This document shows positions 24,195 through 32,132 of a DNA stretch of 32,255 nucleotides, piece by piece (the first letter of the stretch is position 1; every line of letters starts with the position of its first letter). The notes under the pieces were generated by a model. It searched no databases and was not told the DNA's origin. It saw only the letters and a list, made by a program, of their open reading frames with translations. The DNA comes from Anderseniella sp051010195 (GTDB lineage Bacteria > Pseudomonadota > Alphaproteobacteria > Rhizobiales > Aestuariivirgaceae). A program made the position numbers and the translations under genes. Location of the stretch: positions 1 through 32,255 of the forward strand of contig JBPCVV010000136.1 in NCBI GenBank assembly GCA_051010195.1, written 5' to 3'.

Positions 24195-24601
24195 TTGGGA
24201 ACATGCACCAGGTTCTTGGGCACCTCGGCATAAACTGTCGCAAGCAACTGTTTGGTAAGCGCCTTGCGGATATCACCGAGTGTTGCAGGTGCAGCCACCA
24301 GCACCAGCCGGTCGAAGGCTTGCGCCTGTAGCTGATCCTGCAATCCGGCGACCAGCTCTCCGGCAAAGGACCGTTTTGCCTCGCGCTGAGGGTTCGAGGG
24401 CGGCTCCATCGCATGGCGATGAGCCCCGGCAGAGTCAAAGGTACGCCCCGGCCGGTCTGCCATTACATCACCTGACCGGACATTGTCTCCTTCAAACTCC
24501 ATCCCTCGTACTACTTCCAGACCTTTGCCGGGTCCGGTGTTGCATACGACACGCGCGCGGGTTCCGTCTGCCAGCAGTATCCAGGTTCGAACAGGTTTCA
24601 T
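24152..24601 (-). CDS. Host_attach/baeRF-type protein
   Basis: 149 residues from ATG 24601, chosen for its CAGGAGG upstream. The N-terminus TWILLADGTRARVV, then ADRPGRTFDSAGAHRHAMEP and the C-terminal RLVLVAAPATLGDIRKAL followed by LATVYAEVPKNLVHVPNQEL are typical of the Host_attach family (PF10116, the AtsE/baeRF family 12 group). These are named for a plant-attachment phenotype in Agrobacterium, and structural comparison relates them to release-factor-like proteins, so a translation-surveillance role is possible. Cytoplasmic. It is common next to Usp and phosphotransferase genes. An FNR-like box lies about 55 bp upstream. Confidence 0.88.
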   Translation of the reverse strand: MKPVRTWILLADGTRARVVCNTGPGKGLEVVRGMEFEGDNVRSGDVMADRPGRTFDSAGAHRHAMEPPSNPQREAKRSFAGELVAGLQDQLQAQAFDRLVLVAAPATLGDIRKALTKQLLATVYAEVPKNLVHVPNQELGGHLGDVLAI

Positions 24602-24653
24602 TTCAATGCCTCCTGGTTGGGGCCTCAATCTACCAGTCTACCGGTGTCGGTAC

Positions 24654-24667
24654 TTGATCATCGTCAA
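24654..24667. promoter_or_regulatory. Near-perfect FNR-like box TTGATCATCGTCAA
   Basis: Nine of ten conserved positions match TTGAT-N4-ATCAA (one A to G change). It lies between the divergent Host_attach gene and the plus-strand gene pair starting at 24738. Toward Host_attach, a TAGATT -10-like element (24627-24632, minus) is properly spaced and gives a leader of about 18 nt. Confidence 0.5.
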
Positions 24668-24737
24668 AGCCGTGAGCGGTCAATTATGTATTTCTGGGCG
24701 GAACCCTAATGTCGTCGACGGCGATTGGAGACAGCAA

Positions 24738-24872
24738 ATGACCGCTGCCACGAAAGACACGTTCGGGCCGGCACATGCGCCCGCCGATGTGTCTGCCGGA
24801 ATTGCAAGCCGGTTTCGGACCGCATACTCGACCCTGTTCGGCCTGATACTGTTTCTGGCGGCGAGGTTATGA
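24738..24872 (+). CDS. Putative 44-aa protein with C-terminal membrane segment, overlapping the kinase gene
   Basis: ATG 24738 has GGAG 7 nt upstream. The 44-residue product ends RFRTAYSTLFGLILFLAARL, a plausible membrane segment. Its stop overlaps the next start as ATGA (24869-24872), the usual form of translational coupling, and the next gene has only a weak site of its own. This makes translation likely even though no homologue is recognised. It may be a leader peptide or a small membrane protein. Confidence 0.45.
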   Translation: MTAATKDTFGPAHAPADVSAGIASRFRTAYSTLFGLILFLAARL

Positions 24873-26443
24873 AGGCGAGAGCAACGGCTGCGAACACTGA
24901 CGCAACCTCAGATCAAGCTGAGGTCATCGCGTTTCTGTCCGACCCGGCATCTTATCGGGACGTGGTGCGGACGGTGGATGTGGTTGAGACCCATGCCGCC
25001 CGGGTATTCCTGGCCGGGAACGAAGCCTTCAAGATCAAGAAGGCCGTCACTCTGCCTTACCTCGATTTCGGAACGCTGGAAAAACGTAGAGCCGCCTGCG
25101 ACTACGAACTGCAGATTAATCAGCCGCATGCGCCGGAGATTTACCTGGATGTTGTTGCCGTTACCCGCGAAGCAACTGGCAGGCTTGCATTCAACGGGGC
25201 CGGAAAAGCGGTGGAATGGGCCCTGCGCATGCGGCGGTTCCCGGACAACTCACTCCTCGTCGATTTGATCAAGACCGATGCTCTGACCATCGGGTTCATG
25301 GACAACCTGGCCGAAGAGATTGCCCGGTATCAGGCGGCAGCGCCTGTTGTGCGTGATGACAAGGCAGCCGCCAGAATGGCGGCGATTGTCGATGGATTGT
25401 GTACCGCCTTTGATCAGGCGGAAGGGTTCCTGCCAGAACCGGATGTGCGCCGGTTTGCAAAGGCGGCGAACGCCGCACTGCGCCAATGTCGCGAACTGCT
25501 GGATGAACGTGGCCGACGGGGATATGTTCGCTGTTGTCACGGCGATCTTCACCTGTCCAACATCATAGCGCTGAATGGCCGGCCGGTTCTGTTCGATGCC
25601 ATAGAGTTCAATGATGAAATTGCAACCGGTGATGTGTTGTATGATCTGGCGTTTTTGTTGATGGACCTGGGTCATCTTGGGCAAGACGCTCACGCAAACC
25701 GCATTCTGAACCGGTATCTGTCGCAATCTGGAAGCGAGGACCAGCTATCGGGATTGCAGGCTCTGCCGCTGTTCATGGCTTGCCGTGCGGGAGTGCGGGC
25801 CATGGTTGCCGTGACCCGCCTGCAACAATCATCCCAGACCCTGCCTGATGTGGCTGCTGATGCCCACGCGTATCTCAAAGAGGCGACAGAATACCTTGCG
25901 ACCCGAAGGCCTTGCATGATCGCGGTTGGCGGGCTGTCAGGAACCGGCAAGACGTCCCTGGCGCGCGCCCTTGCATCGCGAGTGGCTCGGTGTCCCGGTG
26001 CCGTGCATCTGCGCACCGATGTCGAACGCAAACAGATGTTCGGTGTCGGTGAAACGACCAGATTGCCAAAGCAGACATATACACGCCAAGCCAGTGATGC
26101 TGTCTATCAGCGGGTTCTCCACAAGGCCACAATCGCCCTTCGGGCAGGCCACCCGGTCATCGTTGACGCGGTTTTTCTGGACCAGGCCGAGCGTTCTGCG
26201 GTTGAACAGGTTGCGGCCGATGCCGGCGCACAATTTGTCGGCTTGTGGCTGGAAGCAGACGAAGACTGCCTTGTCGAACGCGTCGGCAATCGCACAGGCG
26301 ATGCATCCGACGCGACAGCGGCTGTAGTTCACCAGCAATCGGCGCGGTTTGCTGGACCGGTCAGCTGGCACAGGATCAATGCTGAAGGTGCACTGGAAAG
26401 CACAATCGAACAGTCCCTCAACGTGCTGCATGAACTTCAATGA
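24869..26443 (+). CDS. Aminoglycoside-phosphotransferase-like / P-loop kinase fusion
   Basis: 524 residues from ATG 24869. The N-terminal part (about 35-340) is an APH/choline-kinase-like domain with the Brenner motif HGDLHLSNI (224-232) and a DAIEFND metal site (243-249). The C-terminal part (about 348-524) is a P-loop kinase with GGLSGTGKTS (354-363) and a HLRTDVERK segment, similar to gluconate kinase or zeta-toxin-like kinases. This two-domain protein is common in proteobacteria as a bifunctional aminoglycoside phosphotransferase/ATP-binding protein, often near Usp genes. The substrate is unknown and antibiotic resistance should not be assumed. Translation is probably coupled to the short ORF upstream. 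Confidence 0.88.
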   Translation: MKARATAANTDATSDQAEVIAFLSDPASYRDVVRTVDVVETHAARVFLAGNEAFKIKKAVTLPYLDFGTLEKRRAACDYELQINQPHAPEIYLDVVAVTREATGRLAFNGAGKAVEWALRMRRFPDNSLLVDLIKTDALTIGFMDNLAEEIARYQAAAPVVRDDKAAARMAAIVDGLCTAFDQAEGFLPEPDVRRFAKAANAALRQCRELLDERGRRGYVRCCHGDLHLSNIIALNGRPVLFDAIEFNDEIATGDVLYDLAFLLMDLGHLGQDAHANRILNRYLSQSGSEDQLSGLQALPLFMACRAGVRAMVAVTRLQQSSQTLPDVAADAHAYLKEATEYLATRRPCMIAVGGLSGTGKTSLARALASRVARCPGAVHLRTDVERKQMFGVGETTRLPKQTYTRQASDAVYQRVLHKATIALRAGHPVIVDAVFLDQAERSAVEQVAADAGAQFVGLWLEADEDCLVERVGNRTGDASDATAAVVHQQSARFAGPVSWHRINAEGALESTIEQSLNVLHELQ

Positions 26444-26559
26444 ACGAACAAGGCCACATCATCCGCCGTCAAGACATCGATCCCGCTGACACCAACTGGT
26501 ATGGGATGGCCGGTGCCGCAGCCGACGAAGTTCTGATTCAAGTTTGTGGATTTAATTGA
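26440..26559 (+). CDS. Possible 39-aa ORF overlapping the kinase stop
   Basis: ATG 26440 overlaps the kinase stop as ATGA and opens a 39-residue frame (MNEQGHIIRRQDIDPADTNW and on). It is acidic, with one Cys near the end, and has no recognised family. It may be a small coupled protein or the first part of a gene whose remainder was lost before the convergent sigma factor gene (43 bp away). Confidence 0.35.
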   Translation: MNEQGHIIRRQDIDPADTNWYGMAGAAADEVLIQVCGFN

Positions 26560-26601
26560 GTTTTTGCAAATGCTTAGGTGCGGATGTGAAAACGTTCCTT
26601 G

Positions 26602-27843
26602 TCAAAGCGTCGCCACTTTATCGCGCAGGAAAGTTTTCTCCATGTTGTTGTCCGACAGGTCGATTGCCGTGGCGAAGCATTCCCTGGCGTCTTCCGTCTT
26701 GCCGGCGCGGGCCAGCACGTCGGCGCGTGCTGCGAAATAGGGCTGATAGGCGTCGAGCCCGCCGTTGAGCGCTGCCTCATCCAGCATTGTCAGTGCTGCC
26801 TGTGGAGATCTCGCATAGGAAACCGCCACAGCCTGATTGATGCGAACGACCGGCGAGGGCTGAATGGCATAGAGCAGACTGTAGAGGGCTGCTATCTGGG
26901 GCCAGTCGGTTGCGGCCCATGACGGGCTTTGGGCATGTACCGCACTTATGGCGGCCTGCAATTGGTAGGGACCGGGGCGTTGCCGGGACAAAACCTGTTT
27001 CAGGATGGCAGCACCTTCGGTGAATTTTGCCTTGTCCCACCGCGCCCGGTTCTGTTTCTCCAGCGGCACTAGTTCGCCCTGCTTTCCGGTACGTGCAACG
27101 CGGCGTGCATCATGCAAGAGCATCAGCGCCAGAAGACCGCTGACCTCGGTATCATCCGGCATGAGCTGGCGGACAATACGAGCCAGGCGGATGGCTTCCT
27201 CAATCAGGGCGGTGCGCGTAAGACGGTCGCCTGCCGATGCAGCGTAGCCTTCATTGAAAATCAGGTAGATCACACTCAGGACAGACGCAGTGCGTTCCGG
27301 CAACACGTCGCTGTCGGGAATCCTGTAGGGGATGCCGGCCAGGGAAATCTTGCTTTTCGCCCGGACCAGGCGTTGCGCCATGGTCTCGGGCTTGTCGAGG
27401 AACGCGTGAGCTATTTCTTCTGTGGTAAGCCCGCCCAGCGTGCGCAGGGTGAGCGCCACCCTGGTCTTTTCGGCCAGTGCCGGATGGCAGCAGGTAAAGA
27501 TCATTTCGAGGCGCTTGTCCGGAATGATTTCCGCCCCATCGTCATGCGTCTGGATGTCAAGTTCGGCGAGATAGGCAATTTCATCCTGCCTCGATGCAAA
27601 GCTGCGATCCCGCCGCAGCCGGTCGATGGCTTTCCTGCGGGCCGCGGTCAGCAGCCATGCTGCCGGTGAGTTCGGCAAACCGTTTTTCTGCCAGTGGTTC
27701 ATGGCTGAAACGACGGCGTCCTGCAGACTGTCTTCCGCCAGTTGCAGGTCGCCAACCGTTTTCACCAGGCAGGCAAGTATGCGCCCCCATTCCTCGCGGA
27801 CGGTGCGGTCGATTGTCCTTTCCAGCGCGGCAGGGGGCAGCAT
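26602..27843 (-). CDS. ECF42-type RNA polymerase sigma factor
   Basis: 413 residues. Residues about 10-75 form the sigma-2 region (VGDLQLAEDSLQDAVVSAMN, then AAWLLTAARRKAIDRLRRD). Residues about 105-160 form sigma-4 (TRVALTLRTLGGLTTEEIAH, then TMAQRLVRAKSKI). The remaining 240 residues are a helical, TPR-like extension (LSVIYLIFNEGYAAS, then AALYSLLYAIQPSPVVRINQ) typical of ECF42 and seen in no ordinary ECF. This group has no anti-sigma factor; it is usually encoded with DGPF/YCII proteins, which are its targets, as here. It lies 6 bp after the YCII gene, with which it must be co-transcribed. Confidence 0.93.
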   Translation of the reverse strand: MLPPAALERTIDRTVREEWGRILACLVKTVGDLQLAEDSLQDAVVSAMNHWQKNGLPNSPAAWLLTAARRKAIDRLRRDRSFASRQDEIAYLAELDIQTHDDGAEIIPDKRLEMIFTCCHPALAEKTRVALTLRTLGGLTTEEIAHAFLDKPETMAQRLVRAKSKISLAGIPYRIPDSDVLPERTASVLSVIYLIFNEGYAASAGDRLTRTALIEEAIRLARIVRQLMPDDTEVSGLLALMLLHDARRVARTGKQGELVPLEKQNRARWDKAKFTEGAAILKQVLSRQRPGPYQLQAAISAVHAQSPSWAATDWPQIAALYSLLYAIQPSPVVRINQAVAVSYARSPQAALTMLDEAALNGGLDAYQPYFAARADVLARAGKTEDARECFATAIDLSDNNMEKTFLRDKVATL

Positions 27844-27849
27844 GGGTGT

Positions 27850-28203
27850 TTAGTCATCCCACACCATGAGCGGGCGCACTTCAATGCGACCGTGCTCGAC
27901 AGACGGTATCATGGCGGCATATTTGACGGCTTCGTCGAGGTCTTCGCAATCCAGCAGGTAATACCCGCCCAACTGTTCCTTGGTTTCGGCGAACGGTCCG
28001 TCCATGGTTTCCGTCTTGCCACTGCGCGTGGCAACGGTCGTGGCGGTTGCCACCGGTTGCAGGGCGTCCCCGGCAACGAATTTGCCGTCCTGTTTGACGT
28101 TCTCGGTAAAGTCGACATAGCCCTTCATGAACGGGCCAAAGTCATCCGTCCCCGGTTGCGGGCCTGACCCTTCGGCGGTGTAGATGAGAAGCATGTACTG
28201 CAT
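27850..28203 (-). CDS. DGPF/YCII-family protein
   Basis: 117 residues of one YCII-related domain. It starts MQYMLLIYTAEGS and carries the eponymous motif MDGPFAETKEQLGGYYLLDC followed by DEAVKYAAMIPS and the C-terminal IEVRPLMVW. The enzymatic role of these small proteins is unknown; they are the standard genomic partners of ECF42 sigma factors. ATG 28203 has AAGGAG 8 nt upstream. A matching ECF-type promoter lies at 28255-28281 and a leader with two inverted repeats lies between. Confidence 0.93.
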   Translation of the reverse strand: MQYMLLIYTAEGSGPQPGTDDFGPFMKGYVDFTENVKQDGKFVAGDALQPVATATTVATRSGKTETMDGPFAETKEQLGGYYLLDCEDLDEAVKYAAMIPSVEHGRIEVRPLMVWDD

Positions 28204-28227
28204 TTGATTTCTCCTTGCGATGAACCG

Positions 28228-28254
28228 GGACCATCATGGTCCTGGTACATACCA
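28228..28254. repeat. Two adjacent inverted repeats in the DGPF leader
   Basis: GGACCAT-C-ATGGTCC (28228-28242) is immediately followed by TGGTA-CA-TACCA (28243-28254). Both are perfect dyads and lie between the predicted ECF promoter and the ribosome binding site. They could form RNA hairpins or bind a protein at the promoter's downstream side. Confidence 0.5.
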
Positions 28255-28281
28255 GACGAACGGCGATCTTCGAAATCGACA
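28255..28281 (-). promoter_or_regulatory. Candidate ECF42 promoter TGTCGA-N17-CGTC
   Basis: On the minus strand, TGTCGA (28281-28276) and CGTC (28258-28255) are separated by 17 bp, upstream of the DGPF-sigma operon. The reported ECF42 target motif, as I recall it, is TGTCGA at -35 and CGAC/CGTC-like at -10. The start would be near 28248, giving a 45-nt leader. This fits autoregulation of the operon. Confidence 0.55.
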
Positions 28282-28315
28282 TTGTCCGCGGAGAAAATTT
28301 CAGACGGGCTGGCGC

Positions 28316-28750
28316 CTATTTCACGGTCATGCAGGTGCACGGTGCATTCTGGCTGACCTTGTGCGACACGCTGCCAAGCAACAGGCTGGCGAGCCCGCCG
28401 AGACCGCGGCGGCCGGTGACGATCAGGTCGGCCTTCGATTTTTCAGCCTGCTGCAGGATTTCGTCGGCCGGCTCGCCATTGCCGATGATGCATTCGGCCG
28501 GTTTACAGCCCTGGGCTTCTGCCTGTTTCACCGCCTGTTCCATGACATGTTTGCCTGCTGCGGCAATCTTTTCCGGTTCTGGTGTAATGGCGACCGCACC
28601 AGAGCCAACCGCGATTGCGGTGGTTTCCAGTTCTGGCGAGTGAACCAGATGAACGGCTGCCTTGTATTTGTCCGCGATGTCGCAAGCTGTTGCCAGGGCA
28701 TGCGCAGACTGTTCGGATCCATCAATTGCAACGACGATAGTTTTAAACAT
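28316..28750 (-). CDS. Universal stress protein (single UspA domain)
   Basis: 144 residues from ATG 28750 (MFKTIVVAIDGSEQS), which has GAGGTGG upstream and matches the family start. A longer frame reaches 28783, but the extra residues are not Usp-like and would lie in the promoter. The ATP-binding motif is intact: VTGRRGLGGLASLLLGSVSH (G-x2-G-x9-G-S). Cytoplasmic. The perfect FNR box at 28810-28823 with a TAACAT-like -10 element gives a predicted transcript start near 28775. Induction by low oxygen is therefore likely. Confidence 0.92.
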   Translation of the reverse strand: MFKTIVVAIDGSEQSAHALATACDIADKYKAAVHLVHSPELETTAIAVGSGAVAITPEPEKIAAAGKHVMEQAVKQAEAQGCKPAECIIGNGEPADEILQQAEKSKADLIVTGRRGLGGLASLLLGSVSHKVSQNAPCTCMTVK

Positions 28751-28809
28751 GTCGGCCACCTCAAAGTTGACGATGGGCGCCATGTTAAAGGGCTGAAACG
28801 AGACATATC

Positions 28810-28823
28810 TTGATGCAAATCAA
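28810..28823. promoter_or_regulatory. Perfect FNR/FixK box TTGATGCAAATCAA between usp and the SDH/FRD-like operon
   Basis: Perfect TTGAT-N4-ATCAA, the same 14-mer as at 20959-20972. Toward usp (minus) it sits about 41 bp from the predicted start, the class II position. Toward the SDH/FRD-like operon (plus), TGTAAT (28855-28860) is a good -10 a little further away, so one box may serve both. The 28784-28962 gap is AT-rich and also holds a 7-bp inverted repeat (TCTAACG at 28865, CGTTAGA at 28897) and no ORF. Confidence 0.7.
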
Positions 28824-28962
28824 ATGCCGTGATGGATTGAGGTTATTGGCTTAGTGTAATTAAATCTAACGGATATGATTAGTTTTTATCTCTTTTCGTT
28901 AGAAAACCATATACATATAGATGGATGGATGATGGTGCCTGTCCTGATAGTGGAGCAGTGAT

Positions 28963-29691
28963 TTGTCGTCCAACCTTGCAGAAATGGAGGTTTCGGTCTG
29001 GCGTGGCGATGCTGTGTCGGGCCGGTATGAAGACTTCGGGGTTCCGGTTCAGGAAAACCAGACCATCCTGGATGTGGTTTCCTGGATACAGCAGCATCGT
29101 GATGCAACCCTGTCATATCGCTTTGCGTGCCGTGTCGGCATGTGCGGATCGTGCGCCATGATGGTCAACGGGGTACCGCGCTGGACATGCCGTACCCACG
29201 TGAAGGTGGCGCTGCAGGACAACCGGATCCGCATCGGCCCGCTGCGCAACCTACCGGTCATCAAGGACCTGGCGACAGATATGGATCCGTTCTTCGACAA
29301 ATGGGTTGCCGCCGAGGGCAGGCATCATCCGTCCCGGACCCGCGAAGATTCCATCGAGCAGATCGACCCTGAAGATGGTGCGCGCCTGGAAGCCAACAAG
29401 GGAATAGAGTGTATCAATTGTTCGGTCTGTTATGCCGCTTGCGATACGGTGGCCGGCAATGCTGACTATCTGGGCCCGGCGGCCCTGCTGCGGGCATGGA
29501 CATTGTATAACGACGCCAAGGATGCCGGCAGGCAGACTATTCTGGAGGCGGTGTCGGGCCAGGGTGGATGCCACAATTGCCACAGCCAGGGCAGTTGCAG
29601 CCACCATTGCCCAAATGACCTGAACCCGATGGCGGGCATTGCCGGCCTGAAGCGGGCAACCGCGCTGTCTTTCCTGAAGGGGAGGAAGTAG
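28963..29691 (+). CDS. Succinate dehydrogenase/fumarate reductase-like iron-sulfur subunit
   Basis: 242 residues. The [2Fe-2S] ligands are C56, C61, C64 (CRVGMCGSC) and C76. The other cluster ligands are C150, C153, C156 and C160 (CINCSVCYAAC), then C206, C212 and C216 (CHSQGSCSHHCP). This is the standard SdhB/FrdB set for one [2Fe-2S], one [4Fe-4S] and one [3Fe-4S] cluster. The start is TTG 28963, chosen because GGAG lies 7 nt upstream; ATG 28984 is an alternative with no such site. It is the first gene of a B-C-D-A operon, a non-canonical order. It connects the flavin site to the membrane quinone pool. Confidence 0.92.
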   Translation: MSSNLAEMEVSVWRGDAVSGRYEDFGVPVQENQTILDVVSWIQQHRDATLSYRFACRVGMCGSCAMMVNGVPRWTCRTHVKVALQDNRIRIGPLRNLPVIKDLATDMDPFFDKWVAAEGRHHPSRTREDSIEQIDPEDGARLEANKGIECINCSVCYAACDTVAGNADYLGPAALLRAWTLYNDAKDAGRQTILEAVSGQGGCHNCHSQGSCSHHCPNDLNPMAGIAGLKRATALSFLKGRK

Positions 29692-29692
29692 C

Positions 29693-30025
29693 ATGCTGAC
29701 AGTCAGGCTCTACATGCTGCAGCGGATCACCGCATTGCTGATGGCGCCACTGGTGCTCGGACACCTGGTGGTGATGATTTACGCGGTGCAGGGCGGGCTG
29801 TCTGCAGCCGAGATACTGGGACGTACCCAGGGTAGCCTGGCCTGGTTTCTGTTTTACGGCAGCTTTGTCATTGCAGTATCGATCCATGCAGCAATTGGGC
29901 TGCGAGTCGTCATCCATGAAGTGCTGGGTCTGAAAGGCGCATTACTGGAGATGTTCACCTGGGCCACGGCGATCGGCCTGTTCCTGCTGGGAGCACGCTC
30001 TGTCATCGCGGTGACCTTGTCATGA
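29693..30025 (+). CDS. SDH/FRD-like membrane anchor subunit (C)
   Basis: 110 residues with three membrane segments. It has the anchor pattern LQRITALLMAPLVLGHLVV with H24, and SIHAAIGLRVVIHEVLG with H65 (H-x3-GLR). Both His are placed to bind b haem. The start ATG 29693 follows GAGGAAG and lies 1 bp after the previous stop; the stop overlaps the next gene as ATGA (30022-30025). Confidence 0.85.
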   Translation: MLTVRLYMLQRITALLMAPLVLGHLVVMIYAVQGGLSAAEILGRTQGSLAWFLFYGSFVIAVSIHAAIGLRVVIHEVLGLKGALLEMFTWATAIGLFLLGARSVIAVTLS

Positions 30026-30363
30026 TACGCCCGCACCGCACACATGCGCTGTGGTATGCGTTTATCCTGCACCGGGTATCAGGCGTTGCCCTGGCGCTGT
30101 TTCTACCGGTGCATTTCTACACGCTGGCACTGGCCCTGACCGATCCGGAGCGCCTCGACGGATTTTTCCGGTGGACCGAACTGACCGTGGTGAAATTCGC
30201 TGAGTTTGGCCTGGTCTTCCTGCTGGCGCTGCACATGTTTGGCGGCCTGCGGCTGATGGCATTGGAATGGCTGCCCTGGTCTGACCGCCAGAAAACCCTG
30301 GCGGCCGGTGCGGCAGCGGTTTCGTTTCTGATTTCCGGCGTGTTCCTGCTGAGGGCGATATGA
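30022..30363 (+). CDS. SDH/FRD-like membrane anchor subunit (D)
   Basis: 113 residues with three membrane segments. FILHRVSGVALALFLPVHFY matches the HRxSG...H start of SdhC-type anchors, and LLALHMFGGLRLMALEW is the second His site (H-x3-GLR). With the preceding subunit, there are enough His for one or two b haems at the quinone site. It overlaps both neighbours by 4 bp, so the complex should be made in fixed ratio. Confidence 0.85.
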   Translation: MIRPHRTHALWYAFILHRVSGVALALFLPVHFYTLALALTDPERLDGFFRWTELTVVKFAEFGLVFLLALHMFGGLRLMALEWLPWSDRQKTLAAGAAAVSFLISGVFLLRAI

Positions 30364-32132
30364 CCATGATATCCGCCAGCTCTATCGAACGGCACGACAC
30401 CGACATCCTGATCCTCGGCACCGGTGGCGCCGGTATGTTCGCCGCACTGCATGCACAGCAGTCGGCGTCGCCGGGGACAAAAATCACCATTGCCGTGAAA
30501 GGCCTGATCGGCAAATGCGGCTGCACCCGCATGGTGCAAGGCGGATACAATGTGGCGCTTGGCGGCGGTGATACGGTCGAGCGGCATTTCATGGACACCA
30601 TAATCGGCGGCAAGTGGCTGCCCGACCAGGACATGGCCTGGAAACTGTGCGAGCAGGCAGTGGTGCGGATTCGCGAGCTGGAAAATGAGATCGGTTGCTT
30701 TTTTGACCGCAATGCGGATGGCACGCTGCACCAGAAGGCGTTTGCCGGCCAGACCGCCGACCGCACGGTTCACAAAGGTGACCTGACCGGCATCGAAATC
30801 ATCAACCGGCTGATGGAACAGGTGCTCTCCCGGCCGGTCGAAAAGCTGCAGGAACACCGGGCGATCGGGTTGATCCCGACGGCGGACGGATCTGCCATCG
30901 CCGGTGTGCTGTTCATCGACATGCGCACCGGCAAGTTCCGGTTGGTGCGGGCAAAGGCGGTTATGATGGGAACCGGCGGCGGGCCGACCATGTACAAGTA
31001 TCACACGCCGTCCGGCGACAAGACGATGGATGGCCTGGCCATGGCCTTGCGGGCCGGACTGCCGCTTCGCGACATGGAAATGGTACAGTTCCATCCGACC
31101 GGACTGCTGGCGGGCGATCACACCAAGATGACCGGCACGGTTCTGGAGGAAGGCCTGCGCGGGGCGGGCGGACGGCTGCTGAACGGTGCCGAACAGCGTT
31201 TCATGTTCGACTATGACGATCTGGGTGAGCGGGCTACCCGCGACGTGGTCAGTCGCGGCATCTATGCGGAGATGCGCAAGAACAATTCGTCGAAAAACGG
31301 CGGCGTCTATATTGCCATGGCTCACCTTGGACCGGACAATGTGCGCAGGAAATTCAAGGGCATGGTGAAGCGCTGTGAAGACTGCGGGTTTGATCTCGCG
31401 GCAGGCCTGGTCGAGGTCGTGCCGACAGCGCACTATTTCATGGGCGGTGTCGTGGTGGATACGGACACGCGTACTGAACTGGAAGGCCTGTATGTTGCGG
31501 GCGAAGACGCCGGCGGCGCACACGGCTCCAACCGGCTCGGCGGCAATGGCGTTGCCAACTCAACCGTGTATGGCGGTGTTGCCGGTGATGTGATGGCCGC
31601 CGACGTCCGGACCATGACCACATTGCGGGATCCGGATGAGGCAGTGTTGGCGGCTGAACTGGAGCGAGCGCAATTGCCGTTTTCAAAGCAGCACGGCAAC
31701 GTGCAGCGGCTGCGCCATGCACTGCAGGAAACCATGTGGGATGATGTGGGTGTCCTGCGTACCGCTGTCGGCATGAAACGGGGAATTGAGCGAATTGCGG
31801 AATTGAAATCCGAATTGCACGAAACCGGTGTTGCATCGGACAACCTGGCATTCAACCTGACCTGGCATGACTGGTTGAACATGGCGAGCCTGTGTGATGT
31901 GTCGGACGTGATCGCAAGGGCAGGGCTTGCCCGTGAGAATTCCCGTGGGGCTCACTACCGGGAAGACTTCCCTGACAGCGGGACCATGGAAAGCTCCTAT
32001 TTCACCGTTGCTCGCAGAACGGGTGGCGAGGTTGATGTGACCCGTGAAGCGGTTCAGTTTACAATCGTCAAACCCGGCGAGACCATATTGCCCGACGGCG
32101 AACCGGAAACCCTGGTGGAGGCTGCGCGATGA
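30360..32132 (+). CDS. SDH/FRD-like flavoprotein subunit lacking the FAD-linking His
   Basis: 590 residues. FAD-binding: ILILGTGGAGMFAAL (near 17-30). The segment GKCGCTRMVQGGYNVAL (51-67) aligns with the SdhA/FrdA region where His carries covalent FAD, but has Cys (C55) there. Dicarboxylate-site residues are kept: QFHPTG, EEGLRGAGG, RDVVSRGI, PTAHYFMGG and GSNRLGGNGVANS. It should therefore act on succinate/fumarate or a related diacid, probably with non-covalent FAD. The chain ends soon after the C-terminal helical domain. The stop overlaps the next gene as ATGA. L-aspartate oxidase is excluded by the Fe-S and anchor partners. Direction of reaction is unknown; the FNR box and missing His favour reduction. 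Confidence 0.88.
   Translation: MTMISASSIERHDTDILILGTGGAGMFAALHAQQSASPGTKITIAVKGLIGKCGCTRMVQGGYNVALGGGDTVERHFMDTIIGGKWLPDQDMAWKLCEQAVVRIRELENEIGCFFDRNADGTLHQKAFAGQTADRTVHKGDLTGIEIINRLMEQVLSRPVEKLQEHRAIGLIPTADGSAIAGVLFIDMRTGKFRLVRAKAVMMGTGGGPTMYKYHTPSGDKTMDGLAMALRAGLPLRDMEMVQFHPTGLLAGDHTKMTGTVLEEGLRGAGGRLLNGAEQRFMFDYDDLGERATRDVVSRGIYAEMRKNNSSKNGGVYIAMAHLGPDNVRRKFKGMVKRCEDCGFDLAAGLVEVVPTAHYFMGGVVVDTDTRTELEGLYVAGEDAGGAHGSNRLGGNGVANSTVYGGVAGDVMAADVRTMTTLRDPDEAVLAAELERAQLPFSKQHGNVQRLRHALQETMWDDVGVLRTAVGMKRGIERIAELKSELHETGVASDNLAFNLTWHDWLNMASLCDVSDVIARAGLARENSRGAHYREDFPDSGTMESSYFTVARRTGGEVDVTREAVQFTIVKPGETILPDGEPETLVEAAR

Noticed and set aside
24869..26443. Antibiotic resistance role for the APH-like domain
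   Set aside because: The fusion with a P-loop kinase and its setting in a stress island match a widespread housekeeping family. No resistance context (integron, transposon) is present.
30117..31523. Open minus-strand frame of 468 codons opposite the SDH/FRD-like flavoprotein and anchor genes
   Set aside because: It is the shadow of strongly conserved coding genes in a GC-rich genome and has no recognisable domain.
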